Below, one piece after another: positions 33,725-44,761 of a stretch of 64,000 bases of DNA. The number at the start of each line of letters is the position of its first letter. Position 1 is the stretch's first letter. Made by a program: the position numbers and the translations under genes. Origin of the DNA: Macrostomum hystrix (taxonomy: Eukaryota > Platyhelminthes > Macrostomidae). The DNA is taken from contig CATNEN010000041.1 in the NCBI GenBank assembly GCA_950097015.1, forward strand, positions 2,397,501 through 2,461,500, in the 5' to 3' direction. The notes beneath the pieces were generated by a model. That model saw only the letters and a list, made by a program, of their open reading frames with translations, ran no database searches and had not been told where the DNA came from.

Positions 33725-35267
33725 GCCGCCCCGCTGCCACCGCCCTGACTTTCCGGACACCGAATCACTATTCGAATGTACTTTAAAATAACCCATTCCG
33801 ATATATTGAACTATTTGCAGAAGCAAGACCACGGGGGCATTTCAAACACCCACAGTTTTCTTTTTACTGTACCTCTTAAACTATTCAACCAATCGCCGTG
33901 AAAATCTTGAACTTTTCCGCTCTATCCGATGAAGCAGTTTCCAGACTCACAAAAGTCTGGAAATCTGGGTGTCCGGTGGCAAGAACCACAAATATAGGCA
34001 CATTATTGAAAATACCCTCTTTCTACTGTTAGACTATCCTTGTTTATCCTGCTCTTCCCGCCATCGCATCCCGGGAGAATAATATCCCTACTTCGCTACA
34101 GCAACCCAGACATGCAGCAGAAATCTTTAATTAAATATAATATTTAGCAACTCGCTAGCAACTCGCTTCCTCACTACTCGCTACTGACAGTGAGTAGTGC
34201 TGGCAGCGCATGTAACCCGGACTCACAGCTGAGAATTGTGTCGTCTCAAGTGTACTCGGAGTGTGCCTGCCCCTCTGTCTGGGTGCGTGCGGCTCCACCC
34301 CCGCCATGCAAATCGATTAGACAAAGCGGGGCGGGGCTGCAAAAGTGCACCCGGCTGAGACAGTCTGAGCTGCTGTGTGTGGAACAGTGTGTGTGAGAGA
34401 CTGGTAAACAAGGCATGACCGGCAGGGGAAGAGATGCAGGGAAGTGAGATGCTCAGTTGGTTGCTTGGGAGGCCAGTTGTGCGGCCCGGGCCCACCCCTG
34501 AGCCAGTTGCGGCTCCTTCAACACTTGGCAAAGGCAAGAAAATTATTCGCCAAATAAAAAAATCTGCGGTTTCTGCGGCCCGCCGCCCGTCGCGGCTCGG
34601 AGCTCGAACTTGGCCTGCTCGAGACCAGACGGAGGTGCGCATTGGGACATGCGCACTCCAGCCCGCTGTAGCATAAACTCAGGTAACTGAGGTGAACTTG
34701 CGTCTGCCCGCCTCCGTGCCCCCCGACTGTATTGCGCAGTTCTGCAGCCCTGGCGCAGGCCGGCCCGCCGTCAGTGACGACACACGGACGGGTGGGCAGA
34801 CAAAACAATGTGAGACAAATAGTGAATAGATCCGAGTATGAATAAGAGATGCATAATAAAACTGTTAAAAGTGCATCGCCTGAACTGCGTCGCAATGCCA
34901 ACCGAATGCCGGCAATGGCTGCAGCGCATTGCTGACAGCAGTTGCGACAGTCGGCCGACTGACAAAAAGCAGAGGCATCTCTAATGAGCCTCGCGAGATA
35001 GTTGGGCAGACAGGCGCTTCCTGAACTGCCGCGCCTGTTGCAGCTAACAGGCATGTTTGGAGTCCGGCTGGTACAAGATGTCTCAGGTGAGAAATTATTC
35101 TGCTCCAAACTACCATAAAAGTTGGAAAATGTGAATGGGCCGAGGTGGCGCCGTGACAGACAATGGCCGGAATGTCACATCACACTCTTAGCAGGCACTC
35201 ATTAATCAGATGCAGGTTGAAATACTGTGTGCGTGGGCTGGACAGTTCAGTGGAAGCCACTCTGGAA

Positions 35268-35323
<56 letters not shown>

Positions 35324-35810
35324 GCCACAATTGACTAATAGCCAGTCTTGGTGAGGTCTGAGCAATAAATAGCAGAGATAATGACGAACAATAAAATACT
35401 ACAGCCCAGCCAGTGCTTAGCGGCCAAGCCTTGCGTGGCCAAATTTACTCTGCTAGCTGCTTTGACTAGGAAAAAGATCAAAAGCGAGCCGCAGCCGGTA
35501 GCATTGTATAGGCGCGTACTCTGTGCTTGCCTAGCTGATGCAAGCGGGGATCTGGGATCTGGAGATGAGATGCTAAACTTGTCATGAGCATTTCTGTCTG
35601 GAACAGCTCAGTGCCACACTTGGAATGAGGTGTGAGCATTTCTGTCCGGGCTGTAGCTGGCTAGCTCGTATAATTAGGGAGTGCAAAGGTGTCACTTGTA
35701 ACTCAGCAAGTGAATTAGGAGTTTACATAACGAGACATCTCGTGAGAGAGGCAACTCAGAGCAAACTTGCAGGGCTGACCTTGGAAATTTCTCGGAGAGA
35801 TGAGGAAGGA
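33725..35810. other. Intergenic region with a (CTG)17 tract
   Basis: No supported gene. A pure CTG run of about 17 copies lies at 35,271-35,321. Frames around 34.2-34.7 kb and 35.4-35.6 kb were inspected and show no recognisable domain or credible splice structure. Confidence 0.4.
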
Positions 35811-36480
35811 AGATGGGGTGGAGATGAGGAAGGAATATGAGGAAGGAAGATGAGGTGGAGATGAGGTAGAGATGAGGAAGGAAGATGGGGTGGAGATGGG
35901 GAAGGAAGATGAGGTGGAGATGGGGAAGTAAGATGAGGAAGGAAGATGGGGTGGAGATGAGGAAGGAATATGAGGAAGGAAGATGAGGTGGAGATGAGGT
36001 AGAGATGAGGAAGGAAGATGGGGTGGAGATGAGGTAGAGATGAGGAAGGAAGATGAGGTGGAGATGAGGTAGAGATGAGGAAGGAAGATGAGGTGGAGAT
36101 GAGGTAGAGATGAGGAAGGAAGATGGGGTGGAGATGAGGAAGGAATATGAGGAAGGAAGATGAGGTGGAGATGAGGTAGAGATGAGGAAGGAAGATGGGG
36201 TGGAGATGGGGAAGGAATATGAGGAAGGAAGATGAGGTGGAGATGAGGTAGAGATGGGGAAGGAAGATGAGGTGGAGATGAGGAAGGAAGATGAGGTGGA
36301 GATGGGGAAGGAAGATGGGGTGGAGATGGGGAAGGAAGATGAGGTGGAGATGGGGAAGGAAGATGAGGTGGAGATGGGGAAGGAAGATGGGGTGGAGATG
36401 GGGAAGGAAGATGGGGTGGAGATGGGGAAGGAAGATGGGGTGGAGATGAGGAAGGAAGATGAGGTGGAGATGGGAGAGTA
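35811..36480 (+). repeat. Purine-only array of about 24-bp units (GGAAGGAAGATGAGGTGGAG)
   Basis: One strand is almost purely A/G/T with strong purine bias; units mix GAGGTAGAGATGAGG and GTGGAGATGGGG. A polypurine tract of this kind could form triplex DNA. Long frames on both strands are artefacts. Confidence 0.92.
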
Positions 36481-37552
36481 GATGGAGTTGATCTGGGTAT
36501 CAGGCAGGTGGACTGGAGCGGTATTGTGTGATGAGGCAGAGCTGTAGGCAGCTGCAATGCGGTCGTTAGCACCTAAAAGGTTCATTACGCACTTTTGCGG
36601 CAGTGCAAAGGGATGAAAGTGAGCAGGTGCAGTGGGCGGCCGCCACTGATGGCTAAGGAACATCAGGCAAAGACTGCATATGCCGTGCCTCTCATTCTCT
36701 ATTGCCTTGTAATGCAGGGCTGCAGCCTCAATCGGCCTTCTATTTAAATAAATAGTGGAAATTTAAACGACAAGCAAACAGAGTGCTCGGAGCCCCCCGC
36801 TGGGCAGGGCGGCTGAAGCAAAAAATGATGCAAAACGCTCTCACGCTTGTGAAATGAAATGCCTGGGGCAAACTTTGAACAATGCAAGTGAGAACAGACA
36901 CAATAGAAACATTGCTGTCGACATAGGCGCATGCGGTAGGGTTGGGATCTGGGATCTGGGAGAAAACAGGTCCGAGTCTCATTGGCCATCTGAAGCAGAT
37001 TACGGTACTGAAACGAACTGGCGCAATATTTATGCTTTTTAAAAATATCTTTCAATGCTAATCAACAAGAACGAATGGGATTTGGGATTCAATCAGCGAC
37101 TGAACAAAACTGGCTGGGAACTCTGCAGGCAGACATGAAAGCGTGTGTCACGGGCGCTTGGCCCGCTCATGAGTGTCAGTGAAGCTGTTGGGATAAATAT
37201 CCTCAGGTGTAAGTCTGCCCGTTGGTATTTTGCTTGCCTGCCCCCCAGACAGTGAGCAGGTATCAAAAGTGCGAGCGACCGGTGCGGATGATACAGAGCA
37301 AGCAGCAGTTAATAGTTGTGTTGCACAGACCGGGACAGAAAGACAAAATTGGGAGTCGGCCAACAGAGAGAAACGGATTAACAGAGACCGTTCTGTCACG
37401 TCTATGCGCCTATGGTTAATACGAGCTGACAGACTTGGAGTCCGCGGGTTCAGCTGAGCGATCCTGGAACCTGCTGGCAGCTGCTGGTGGATGAGCTGAT
37501 GGGCCAGTTGCACTGGCGGTAGCGAGCGAATGGGAGATGCGGAGGCTGCGGC
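36481..37552. other. Intergenic, downstream of the minus-strand gene at 37.55 kb
   Basis: Expected to contain that gene's 3' UTR. No other coding signal was found. Confidence 0.35.
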
Positions 37553-39489
37553 TCAGCCTCGGATGTCCAGGCAGTTGCTCATTGGCGCGTCCCTGTTGGG
37601 AATTCGAGGAACCACGGTTGAGAACTTGTTTCCATGGAGACCGAACATGGGCGGCCGGGACAGGGACGCCAGCAGCTCCGACTGGTTCACGCTGGAGCTC
37701 ATGCTGTAGTTACCGGAGTCCTCCGGCCGGCTCGCGTGCGCCGATGCGCCCGACGGTCTGGCATCAGACGCTCCGTTTCGAGGCTGTGATGGGTTGCAGA
37801 GGAGAGGCAGGTGAGTTCACTGTCTCAGAGCTCCCAGACTGAGTCTGAGATGGGTGGCAGGGGACAGGCGGGTGAGTTCACTGTCTCAGAGCTCCCAGAC
37901 TGAGTCTGAGATGGGTGGCAGGGGACAGGCGGGTGAGTTCACTGTCTCAGAGCTCCCATACTGAGTCTGAGATGGGTGGCAGGGGACAGGCGGGTGAGTT
38001 CACTGTCTCAGAGCTCCCAGACTGAGTCTGAGATGGGTGGCAGGGGACAGGCGGGTGAGTTCACTGTCTCAGAGCTCCCAGACTGAGTCTGAGATGGGTG
38101 GCAGGGGACAGGCGGGTGAGTTCACTGTCTCAGAGCTCCCATACTGAGTCTGAGATGGGTGGCAGGGGACAGGCGGGTGAGTTCACTGTCTCAGAGCTCC
38201 CAGACTGAGTCTGAGATGGGTGGCAGGGGACAGGCGGGTGAGTTCACTGTCTCAGAGCTCCCAGACTGAGTCTGAGATGGGTGGCAGGGGACAGGCGGGT
38301 GAGTTCACTGTCTCAGAGCTCCCAGACTGAAATAGTTAAAGATCGCTGAGAGCAGTGACTCGCAATGCCCTTCATTATCCAGCGCAAATTTTTGCCCAAC
38401 CGAGCTATGCGCAGCCTGCTCAAGCAGAAGTCTGCGACGCCCCAGCCGCTGCTCGCGCACAGTCCGGACCCCGCCTAGGGAACAACTGCCCCCCGCCCTG
38501 CCCGCCACTCGCCAAGCCGGCCCAAAAATGCACCTGCGAGCTGCGGCGGCAGCTCCGGGCAGCCGCGGATCTGCTTCCTTCCGGACCTTGCCGTGAGGCG
38601 GCAACAGGAGGGTCTGGCAGGACTGTATTGTGCGTCTGTCCTATAAGAAATAGTAAATTATCCCAGCCTCGCTGTGTGCCATTGGGAAACAGGCTGAGAC
38701 ACTGCAGATCTGGGGTCTCGTGCCAGAAACTATTTAACTCGATTTATAAGAAAAATAGTTCAACACTGTGCATGGGTCAGGGAAGCGAAGGGCTGAAAAC
38801 ACTTGAATAAAATAGATTGAATGGGTGACAGACAGCGAGTGCTAGACAGCGAGAGAAAGAGTGACAGACAAATAGAGTGACAGAGTGACAGACGAATAGA
38901 GTGACAGACGAATAGAGTGACAGAGTGACAGACAAAGTCTGGTGAATTCGGAAATAAAAATGCGTTTCAATCTAGGGTGAAAGGCGAGCTTGGTCAGGAT
39001 GGCTCACCTGGGCCATGATGCAGCCGGAGTCCTCCTTGAACTCGCGTCGGCGCCGCCCCTGACCGGGTCGGACCAGCACTGGCGGCAGCTCCGGGGTCTT
39101 CATCGGCAGCACACCGTGGCACCTCGGACAGCGGTCCCGCTTCAGCTTCATGCGCGAGTTGGCGGGCCTGCCCGAGCCTGCCGAGTGGTGCCGGCGGCGC
39201 CTCTCGTGTCCGGCGGACGCGGCTGACGCCTGCGCGGTTGCCGACGCCGACGAGTTCGGCGACTCGGCGCGGAACAGTGAGAGAAAGGCGGACATGACGG
39301 ACCGGGAGCGGCGCTGCTGTTGCTGGCCCGGCAGACTGTCAGTCTGAACCGGCTGGGCCGTTGGCTCGGCTGCCTCGGCCTCGTCCTTGGCCGGTGAAAG
39401 ACACTGGAACAGCCGGTGGCTCATGCTGCCTTGGCTGCGCTCTCTGGATTCGGCCTGCCTGAACTTTTTCCAGGCTGCAACTTCTGCTT
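37553..39489 (-). CDS. Unrecognised protein, two 3' exons (5' end not found)
   Basis: Minus-strand exons 39489->39008 and 37783->37553 join in phase 0 (GCCCAG|GTGAGC ... CATCACAG|CCT). The first encodes EAEVAAWKKFRQAESRERSQ, MSHRLFQCLSPAKDEAEA, a Ser/Arg-rich region, MSAFLSLFRAE and a possible zinc-knuckle or turn, RDRCPRCHGVLPMK, then KEDSGCIMAQ. The second encodes a Ser-rich tail: PEDSGNYSMSSSVNQSELLA, GLHGNKFSTVVPRIPNRD, and the end CLDIRG. The acceptor at 39,490 (CTCTTCTAG) needs one base from an upstream exon that I could not identify; alternatively translation starts at the internal MSHRLF. Composition suggests a regulatory or scaffolding protein; no function is assigned. Confidence 0.55.
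37808..38330 (-). repeat. 61-bp array, about 8.6 copies, 24 bp from a 3' splice site
   Basis: In the intron of the minus-strand gene. In gene orientation each unit contains CTGCCACCCATCTCAG, close to the real acceptor CTGCAACCCATCACAG at 37,784, so the array looks like reiterated splice-acceptor sequence. On the plus strand each unit also contains GGTGAGTT. Confidence 0.95.
38820..38937 (+). repeat. Short degenerate array (GTGACAGACGAATAGA)
   Basis: Five or six imperfect units of GTGACAGA with AATAGA insertions, about 70 bp from the donor at 39,007 (gene on the minus strand). Confidence 0.75.
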
Positions 39490-41339
39490 CTAGAAGAGTT
39501 ACAAGGAATGGGGTATTTAGTTGTTCAGTCGAGGTCTCTAACCGCAAGGCAGGGCAGGGGGATCAGGAACTGACAGAACAAGCCTGAGAGTTGGGGAAAC
39601 TTGCCCGGTCTGCTTGCTGGCCTGAATTTATAGTCGCGGTTTCAGTTAGCAAAGGGCCGAGGAGAAAGAGAGACAGGCCAGTGTAGAATTTTTCTGGGGG
39701 TGGGCGGCGTCTGGAGGCCAGCGGGGTGGGCGGCTGCCGGCTGGGGTGGGCGCGTGCCTGCGTTTTAGCTTTCTTCCGTTTATTTGACCGGGCTTTGGTG
39801 GCGGGGGAAGAGAAGCCAGAGTCAGACAGACAAGGGCAGAGCTGCGAAGATTGGGTTGCAATGCCGGACTGGGGACGAGGGGGCACGCGGGCGGGGGTGT
39901 CCGCAGACGGCTGGCAGGGCAGGAAGGAAAGAAAGTACTTCAAAGCGAAACAGAGAAGTGTGTGGGCCTGGGGCTCTGGCGGGCTCTAAGGCTGCAGGAC
40001 GAGTGCCAGTCGGCGTTGCTTTCTGAACTGGCCAGGGCGCGGGCCCGGCCTGGCTGTGAGGTCCGGCAGCCAGACTGCCTGAGGATTTAGGGGAAGGGAA
40101 GATGGCGGGCTAAAAAGAGATGATGGAGAAACTGCGAGAGACTGGGCTTGCCAATCCAAAGTACATCCGCGCACTGCTTCTCCCAGTCAGTCAGTCTATT
40201 TTTTATCAGCCCCCCAGCCTCCGCCGCATCCCCTCAGCTCAGCGGACTTGTCCCCGGCGGGGTCGCCTCGTCTGGCCCGAGTATGAGACGAGGACAGACA
40301 GGAGGGGGCGGGCGGTGCGGAAGCGACCGGGGAAGCCTGGCTCAGACCAGACTGCCGACTCAGCTCCTTTTCCATCGTTGCTGGGAGCCCTGGGCGCAGG
40401 ATTTCCCTCCCGGTTCCCCACTTGATCCCCTCAGCCTCACCAACAGCATCATCATCTTATCCTCCTCTGTCTGTCTGTCCCTAAAACTGTCTAAGATTGC
40501 AGACTGTCCTGATCCCCGCTAGCTTTTTGATCCCACTCAGTCGCTGGGTAATGATTTTGTCTCCAACGAACAGAGCTGAGTGGGCGGGCCGAGCACAGGA
40601 TTTGCCGCCTTGTTAGTTATTTATCCCTACTGCTGCTGCAGACCAAAACAGTCTAAGGGGGCAGGGGAGCGGATACGGCCAGCTGTTTATTGAGTGTGGC
40701 TAAACAGGCAGGCAGGCAGGCAGGTAGTGTCTGGGCTTATAGTAGGTTACGCTAGCCCAGCGTGGCCACGCGTCTAGTACGTGCGGCCCTCCAGTCTGTC
40801 TGGCCGGCCTGCCCCTCCGCGCTTCTTCAGGCCCTCCTTCCTCAAAGTCCGTGCGGCCCAAGGTCGCAACTGCGTGCCTTGCGGGACAGGAACTGACTAC
40901 GGGACAGCGGGAGAGGGAAGTCCAGGAGTGCTTGGGTGCGGGTAACTGGGTGAGTTAGCAACTCCCCTGTCTGGGTTGAAGGAGGCCCGAGGGCAGAGGG
41001 GCTGCTTTCTTGTTGCCTGAATCTGGATCGAAAGTAGAAGCATTTGCGCTGCAACTGCTGCATAGGGCCTGCCTACCTGGCTCTGCACAGGTGAACTACT
41101 TGTGGGAAGAAAATAGGGGAGCGCAGCGCAGACACTCATCCAGACTGTCAGATCAGATCCCCGCCTGTGTGGGAGAAGCCGCCATCGATTGGAATTAGGG
41201 AGTCTGAGAGAGACGAGAGTTGGCGCGGTTATTTGGGACTTGGGACACACGGCTGAGTGACGCACCCTCTGAGTGACTGGACTGGGTGGCCAGTAGCACC
41301 ACATGAAGGTCGAACTGAGTTCTGCCAGTCCGTGTGACT
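39490..41339. other. GC-rich region upstream of the minus-strand gene, no exon resolved
   Basis: May hold the missing 5' exons of the gene at 37.5-39.5 kb. Candidate frames were read on both strands; none has recognisable domains with matching splice phase. Confidence 0.3.
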
Positions 41340-41344
41340 GACAT

Positions 41345-42015
41345 CTGACTGTCTGGCTGAGCTGACAGACTCACTGTCTGGCTGAGCTGACAGACTCACT
41401 GTCTGGCTGAGCTGACAGACTCACTGTCTGGCTGAGCTGACAGACTCACTGTCTGGCTGAGCTGACAGACTCACTGTCTGTCTGGCTGAGCTGACAGACT
41501 CACTGTCTGGCTGAGCTGGCAGACTCACTGACTGTCTGGCTGAGCTGACAGACTCACTGACTGTCTGGGTGAGCTGGCAGACTCACTGACTGTCTGGCTG
41601 AGCTGACAGACTCACTGTCTGGCTGAGCTGGCAGACTCACTGTCTGGCTGAGCTGACAGACTCACTGTCTGTCTGGCTGAGCTGGCAGACTCACTGTCTG
41701 GCTGAGCTGACAGACTCACTGACTGTCTGGGTGAGCTGGCAGACTCACTGACTGTCTGGCTGAGCTGACAGACTCACTGACTGTCTGGCTGAGCTGGCAG
41801 ACTCACTGTCTGTCTGGCTGAGCTGGCAGACTCACTGTCTGGCTGAGCTGACAGACTCACTGACTGTCTGGGTGAGCTGGCAGACTCACTGTCTGTCTAG
41901 GTGAGCTGACAGACTCACTGACTGTCTGGGTGAGCTGACAGACTCACTGACTGTCTGGGTGAGCTGGCAGACTCACTGACTGTCTGGGTGAGCTGGCCGA
42001 CTCACTGACAGGTTT
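41345..42015 (+). repeat. About 25-bp array (CTGTCTGGCTGAGCTGACAG), about 25 copies
   Basis: Unit length varies by four-base CTGT/ACTG insertions; variants GAGCTGGCAG and GGGTGAGCTG are interspersed. Confidence 0.94.
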
Positions 42016-43049
42016 TCTGACCCATTAGAGTGAGCAAGCCTGTCTAGCAGTGACTGCCAGCATGCAATTGTGCACCTGTAGTGCTGAAGCACACACCTGT
42101 GCGTTGCTGTCTGCCCCTCATGCATTTCACCCCCTGGCTCACGTGTTCCGTACCAGTTGACAGCAGTGAAATGACAAAATGTCAAGTTAAGCAAGCAATC
42201 AACAGGAAATCCGTTCAGTCTAGCATCATATTAGCTTCAGCACCGGGACTCAGCCTTCAACTCCTTAGATGGCTACTGCCCAGCCGCCCACAGATGCACA
42301 GTCAGGTAAACACGGCCCAGTTGTCTCTGGACTAAACAAAGACTGCACAGGACCAGCCGTCTGCTACAAATCTCGGCCCCACGCACTCTAGCTGGCCCAA
42401 TCCAATGCACCAAATTAAAAAAGACGAGCTGCCAGCCGGCGCGGATAAACAAGGCCGCGCTAATTTAATTTCGTCTTGAAACCAAAGCTGGGGTTGGCGC
42501 TAATGCAAATTCTGCATTAAACCCCCCAAGGACCTTACAAACCGCAGCCCTCACCCACCTCAAAGCTTGCGTTGAACTGCAGACACTTACTCAGCCCTGC
42601 GGTGGAGGCCTTACCTGGGGGGGCAGGCTCTGTCTGGGTCCTGTTCGCTGTGACTGCTTAGTTTCCATAGCCCAACACTCCCCTGCTGGCCCGGCAGTGC
42701 AAATCCAAGCAGAAGTACTAGCTAGAGATTGAAGATAAGCAATTTGTGCGAGAGTGGCGTGTTTATGCAGCGCCAGGTCTGTCTGCCACTATGCTTAAAG
42801 TGAGAGGTGTCGGCAGGAATTGCTACCCTGGCTCTTGTGGCAGCGCGGGCTGCTCGCGGCTAGATAGTCGTTCAAAAATATTTATTCTGAGATCAGAGCT
42901 TAATTGGCAGCCGTCTCTGTGACTGCCCCCCTGCCCGCCCAAGTCTGCTCCGCCCCCCGCCCCGGACTCCGCAATGATGAAGTGAGGCATATCTATTTCG
43001 AGAGTGCTCAGCAGCCGGGCCCAGACCATATTTCACATTTGTGAATCTC

Positions 43050-43091
<42 letters not shown>

Positions 43092-43200
43092 CGTCTCTTT
43101 GTGTGTGTCCTTTAGAGCAGTCTGCCCGCTCGAGTGAATCGGGGTGGCGAGCTGAGCTCTTTCCCCTAATGACTCATGACGCACGTCCGCGGCGAGACCC

Positions 43201-43234
<34 letters not shown>

Positions 43235-43599
43235 AGTAGGGCGAAGCAGGAAAGTGTGAGGAGAAAGACGACCAAGGGGAGGACAAGGAATAATGCGGAG
43301 GGGGTGGGTGTGCGCTAGACAACAGCAGGCCGGAGTCAGCAGACTGAAGCGCAGCAGCCAGACTGTCTCAATGGGCTCCCATTGCCTAGGAAAATTTTCA
43401 ACAAAAGGTTGCGCGCGGCAGCCCTCTATTTTGGCATCCCCCACCCTGTCTGCCGGCCTGTTCCCCTGCTGTGACATTGATCCGGCTGCGGCTGTGGTTA
43501 TTGGCCTTATTACCCTCCCGGCCCGGCAGACTTGCTTTTTTAAACAATGGGATTGGGGAGTTGGCAATGGCGGCTTCGTGACAAGAAATTGTCACGTAC
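42016..43599. other. Intergenic with microsatellites
   Basis: Holds a (CTGT)n tract at about 43,048-43,088 and (CTG)10 at about 43,203-43,232. No gene supported. Confidence 0.4.
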
Positions 43600-43832
43600 A
43601 GACACCCGGGACAGACACCCGGGACAGACACCCGGGACAGACACCCGGGACAGAAACCCGGGACAGACACCCGGGACAGACGCCCGGGACAGACGCCCGG
43701 GACAGACACCCGGGACAGACACCCGGGACAGACGCCCGGGACAGACGCCCGGGACAGACACCCGGGACAGACACCCGGGACAGACACCCGGGACAGACAC
43801 CCGGGACAGACACCCGGGACAGACCCAGGGAC
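43600..43832 (+). repeat. 13-bp array ACAGACACCCGGG, about 18 copies
   Basis: Alternates ACACCC and ACGCCC units. Each unit contains the palindrome CCCGGG. Confidence 0.95.
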
Positions 43833-44761
43833 AGACAGATATTCTGGAATAAAGGAAGCAAAGCAGAAGGCAGCGAAGGTGTGATGCCAGGTAAATAAGA
43901 CGCGGATCTCAGTGAGACCGGTCATCCGGTTATTTATTTGAAGCTCTGAGGAGTTCGTGGGAAATTAATTCGAGATCGAGCGACTGCGCGCCCTTTTTAT
44001 CCCAGAGACAATCGACCTTCACATATCAGGTACAGAGCAGAGATAAGGACAGAGCAACTGTGAGTAGTATCGCATGCAAATTAGCTCAGGTATTTCGCTC
44101 GTGCTTGCAGTTGTGTCGCGAGCCCACTGCACACGATATAAAAAAGCTCTTTTGTTCCAAGTTTCGAATAAAGACCATGATTTAAATGTTTAAACTGTTC
44201 GAGTTCGAGTGGGAGCATACAGTAAACACGATGACTTATTGCAAAACTCATTTCAAGTCGTTCTCAAACCCCTTCTAAAAATATGTTCAACTTCGAGCTC
44301 TGTAACTATAGTTCCTCCGCGAGTCGACGCTTAAAAGTTTGCAAACTTTGAAATCGTACAGAGGGACTCAGCGAGGGCGGCAAGTAGGGATTAGCGCTGC
44401 AATGGCGACAGCTGATGGCTGCTGACTATAATGAACACCGAGTGAGGCATGGCGGCTCATGTTTGAGTAGTTTGGGGTGCAGAGGGCAGCCATGAAGTAA
44501 GCATTTTTGAAGTAACGAATTTCTAAACAAAGCCGCTGCCCTGTTATTGTCAGACTGTGCATCGAGTAGCGAAAACAGGCGAGGAGAAATAGAGAGACAA
44601 GGAAGAGGGAGATGAGGGAGAGGGAGAGAGATGGAAGGCGAAAGCCACTAAAAGAGAGAAGCAGAGGATGGATCAGGGGGGGCATTTTGTGAGTCGCAGA
44701 GTTGCGGTGCTCAGGAGGCGCCGCTGGCCTCAGCTGCACCTATGGTGCATTTCGCGGACTC
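43833..44761. other. 3' flank of the LDLa-containing membrane-protein gene
   Basis: No coding sequence seen. On the minus strand an AATAAA occurs at plus 43933-43938, about 820 bp beyond the stop; it may be too distant to be the real poly(A) signal. Confidence 0.35.

Noticed and set aside
34190-35116. Several 60-196 residue ORFs on both strands
   Set aside because: Biased composition, no domains, no splice-phase partners; probably chance frames in GC-rich intergenic DNA.
35163-35365. Poly-Ala ORFs over the CTG tract
   Set aside because: Microsatellite translation only; no flanking coding sequence.
37537-37842. Plus-strand ORF of 101 residues
   Set aside because: It overlaps the minus-strand terminal exon, whose reading is more protein-like, ends in a stop and joins in phase to the exon at 39 kb.
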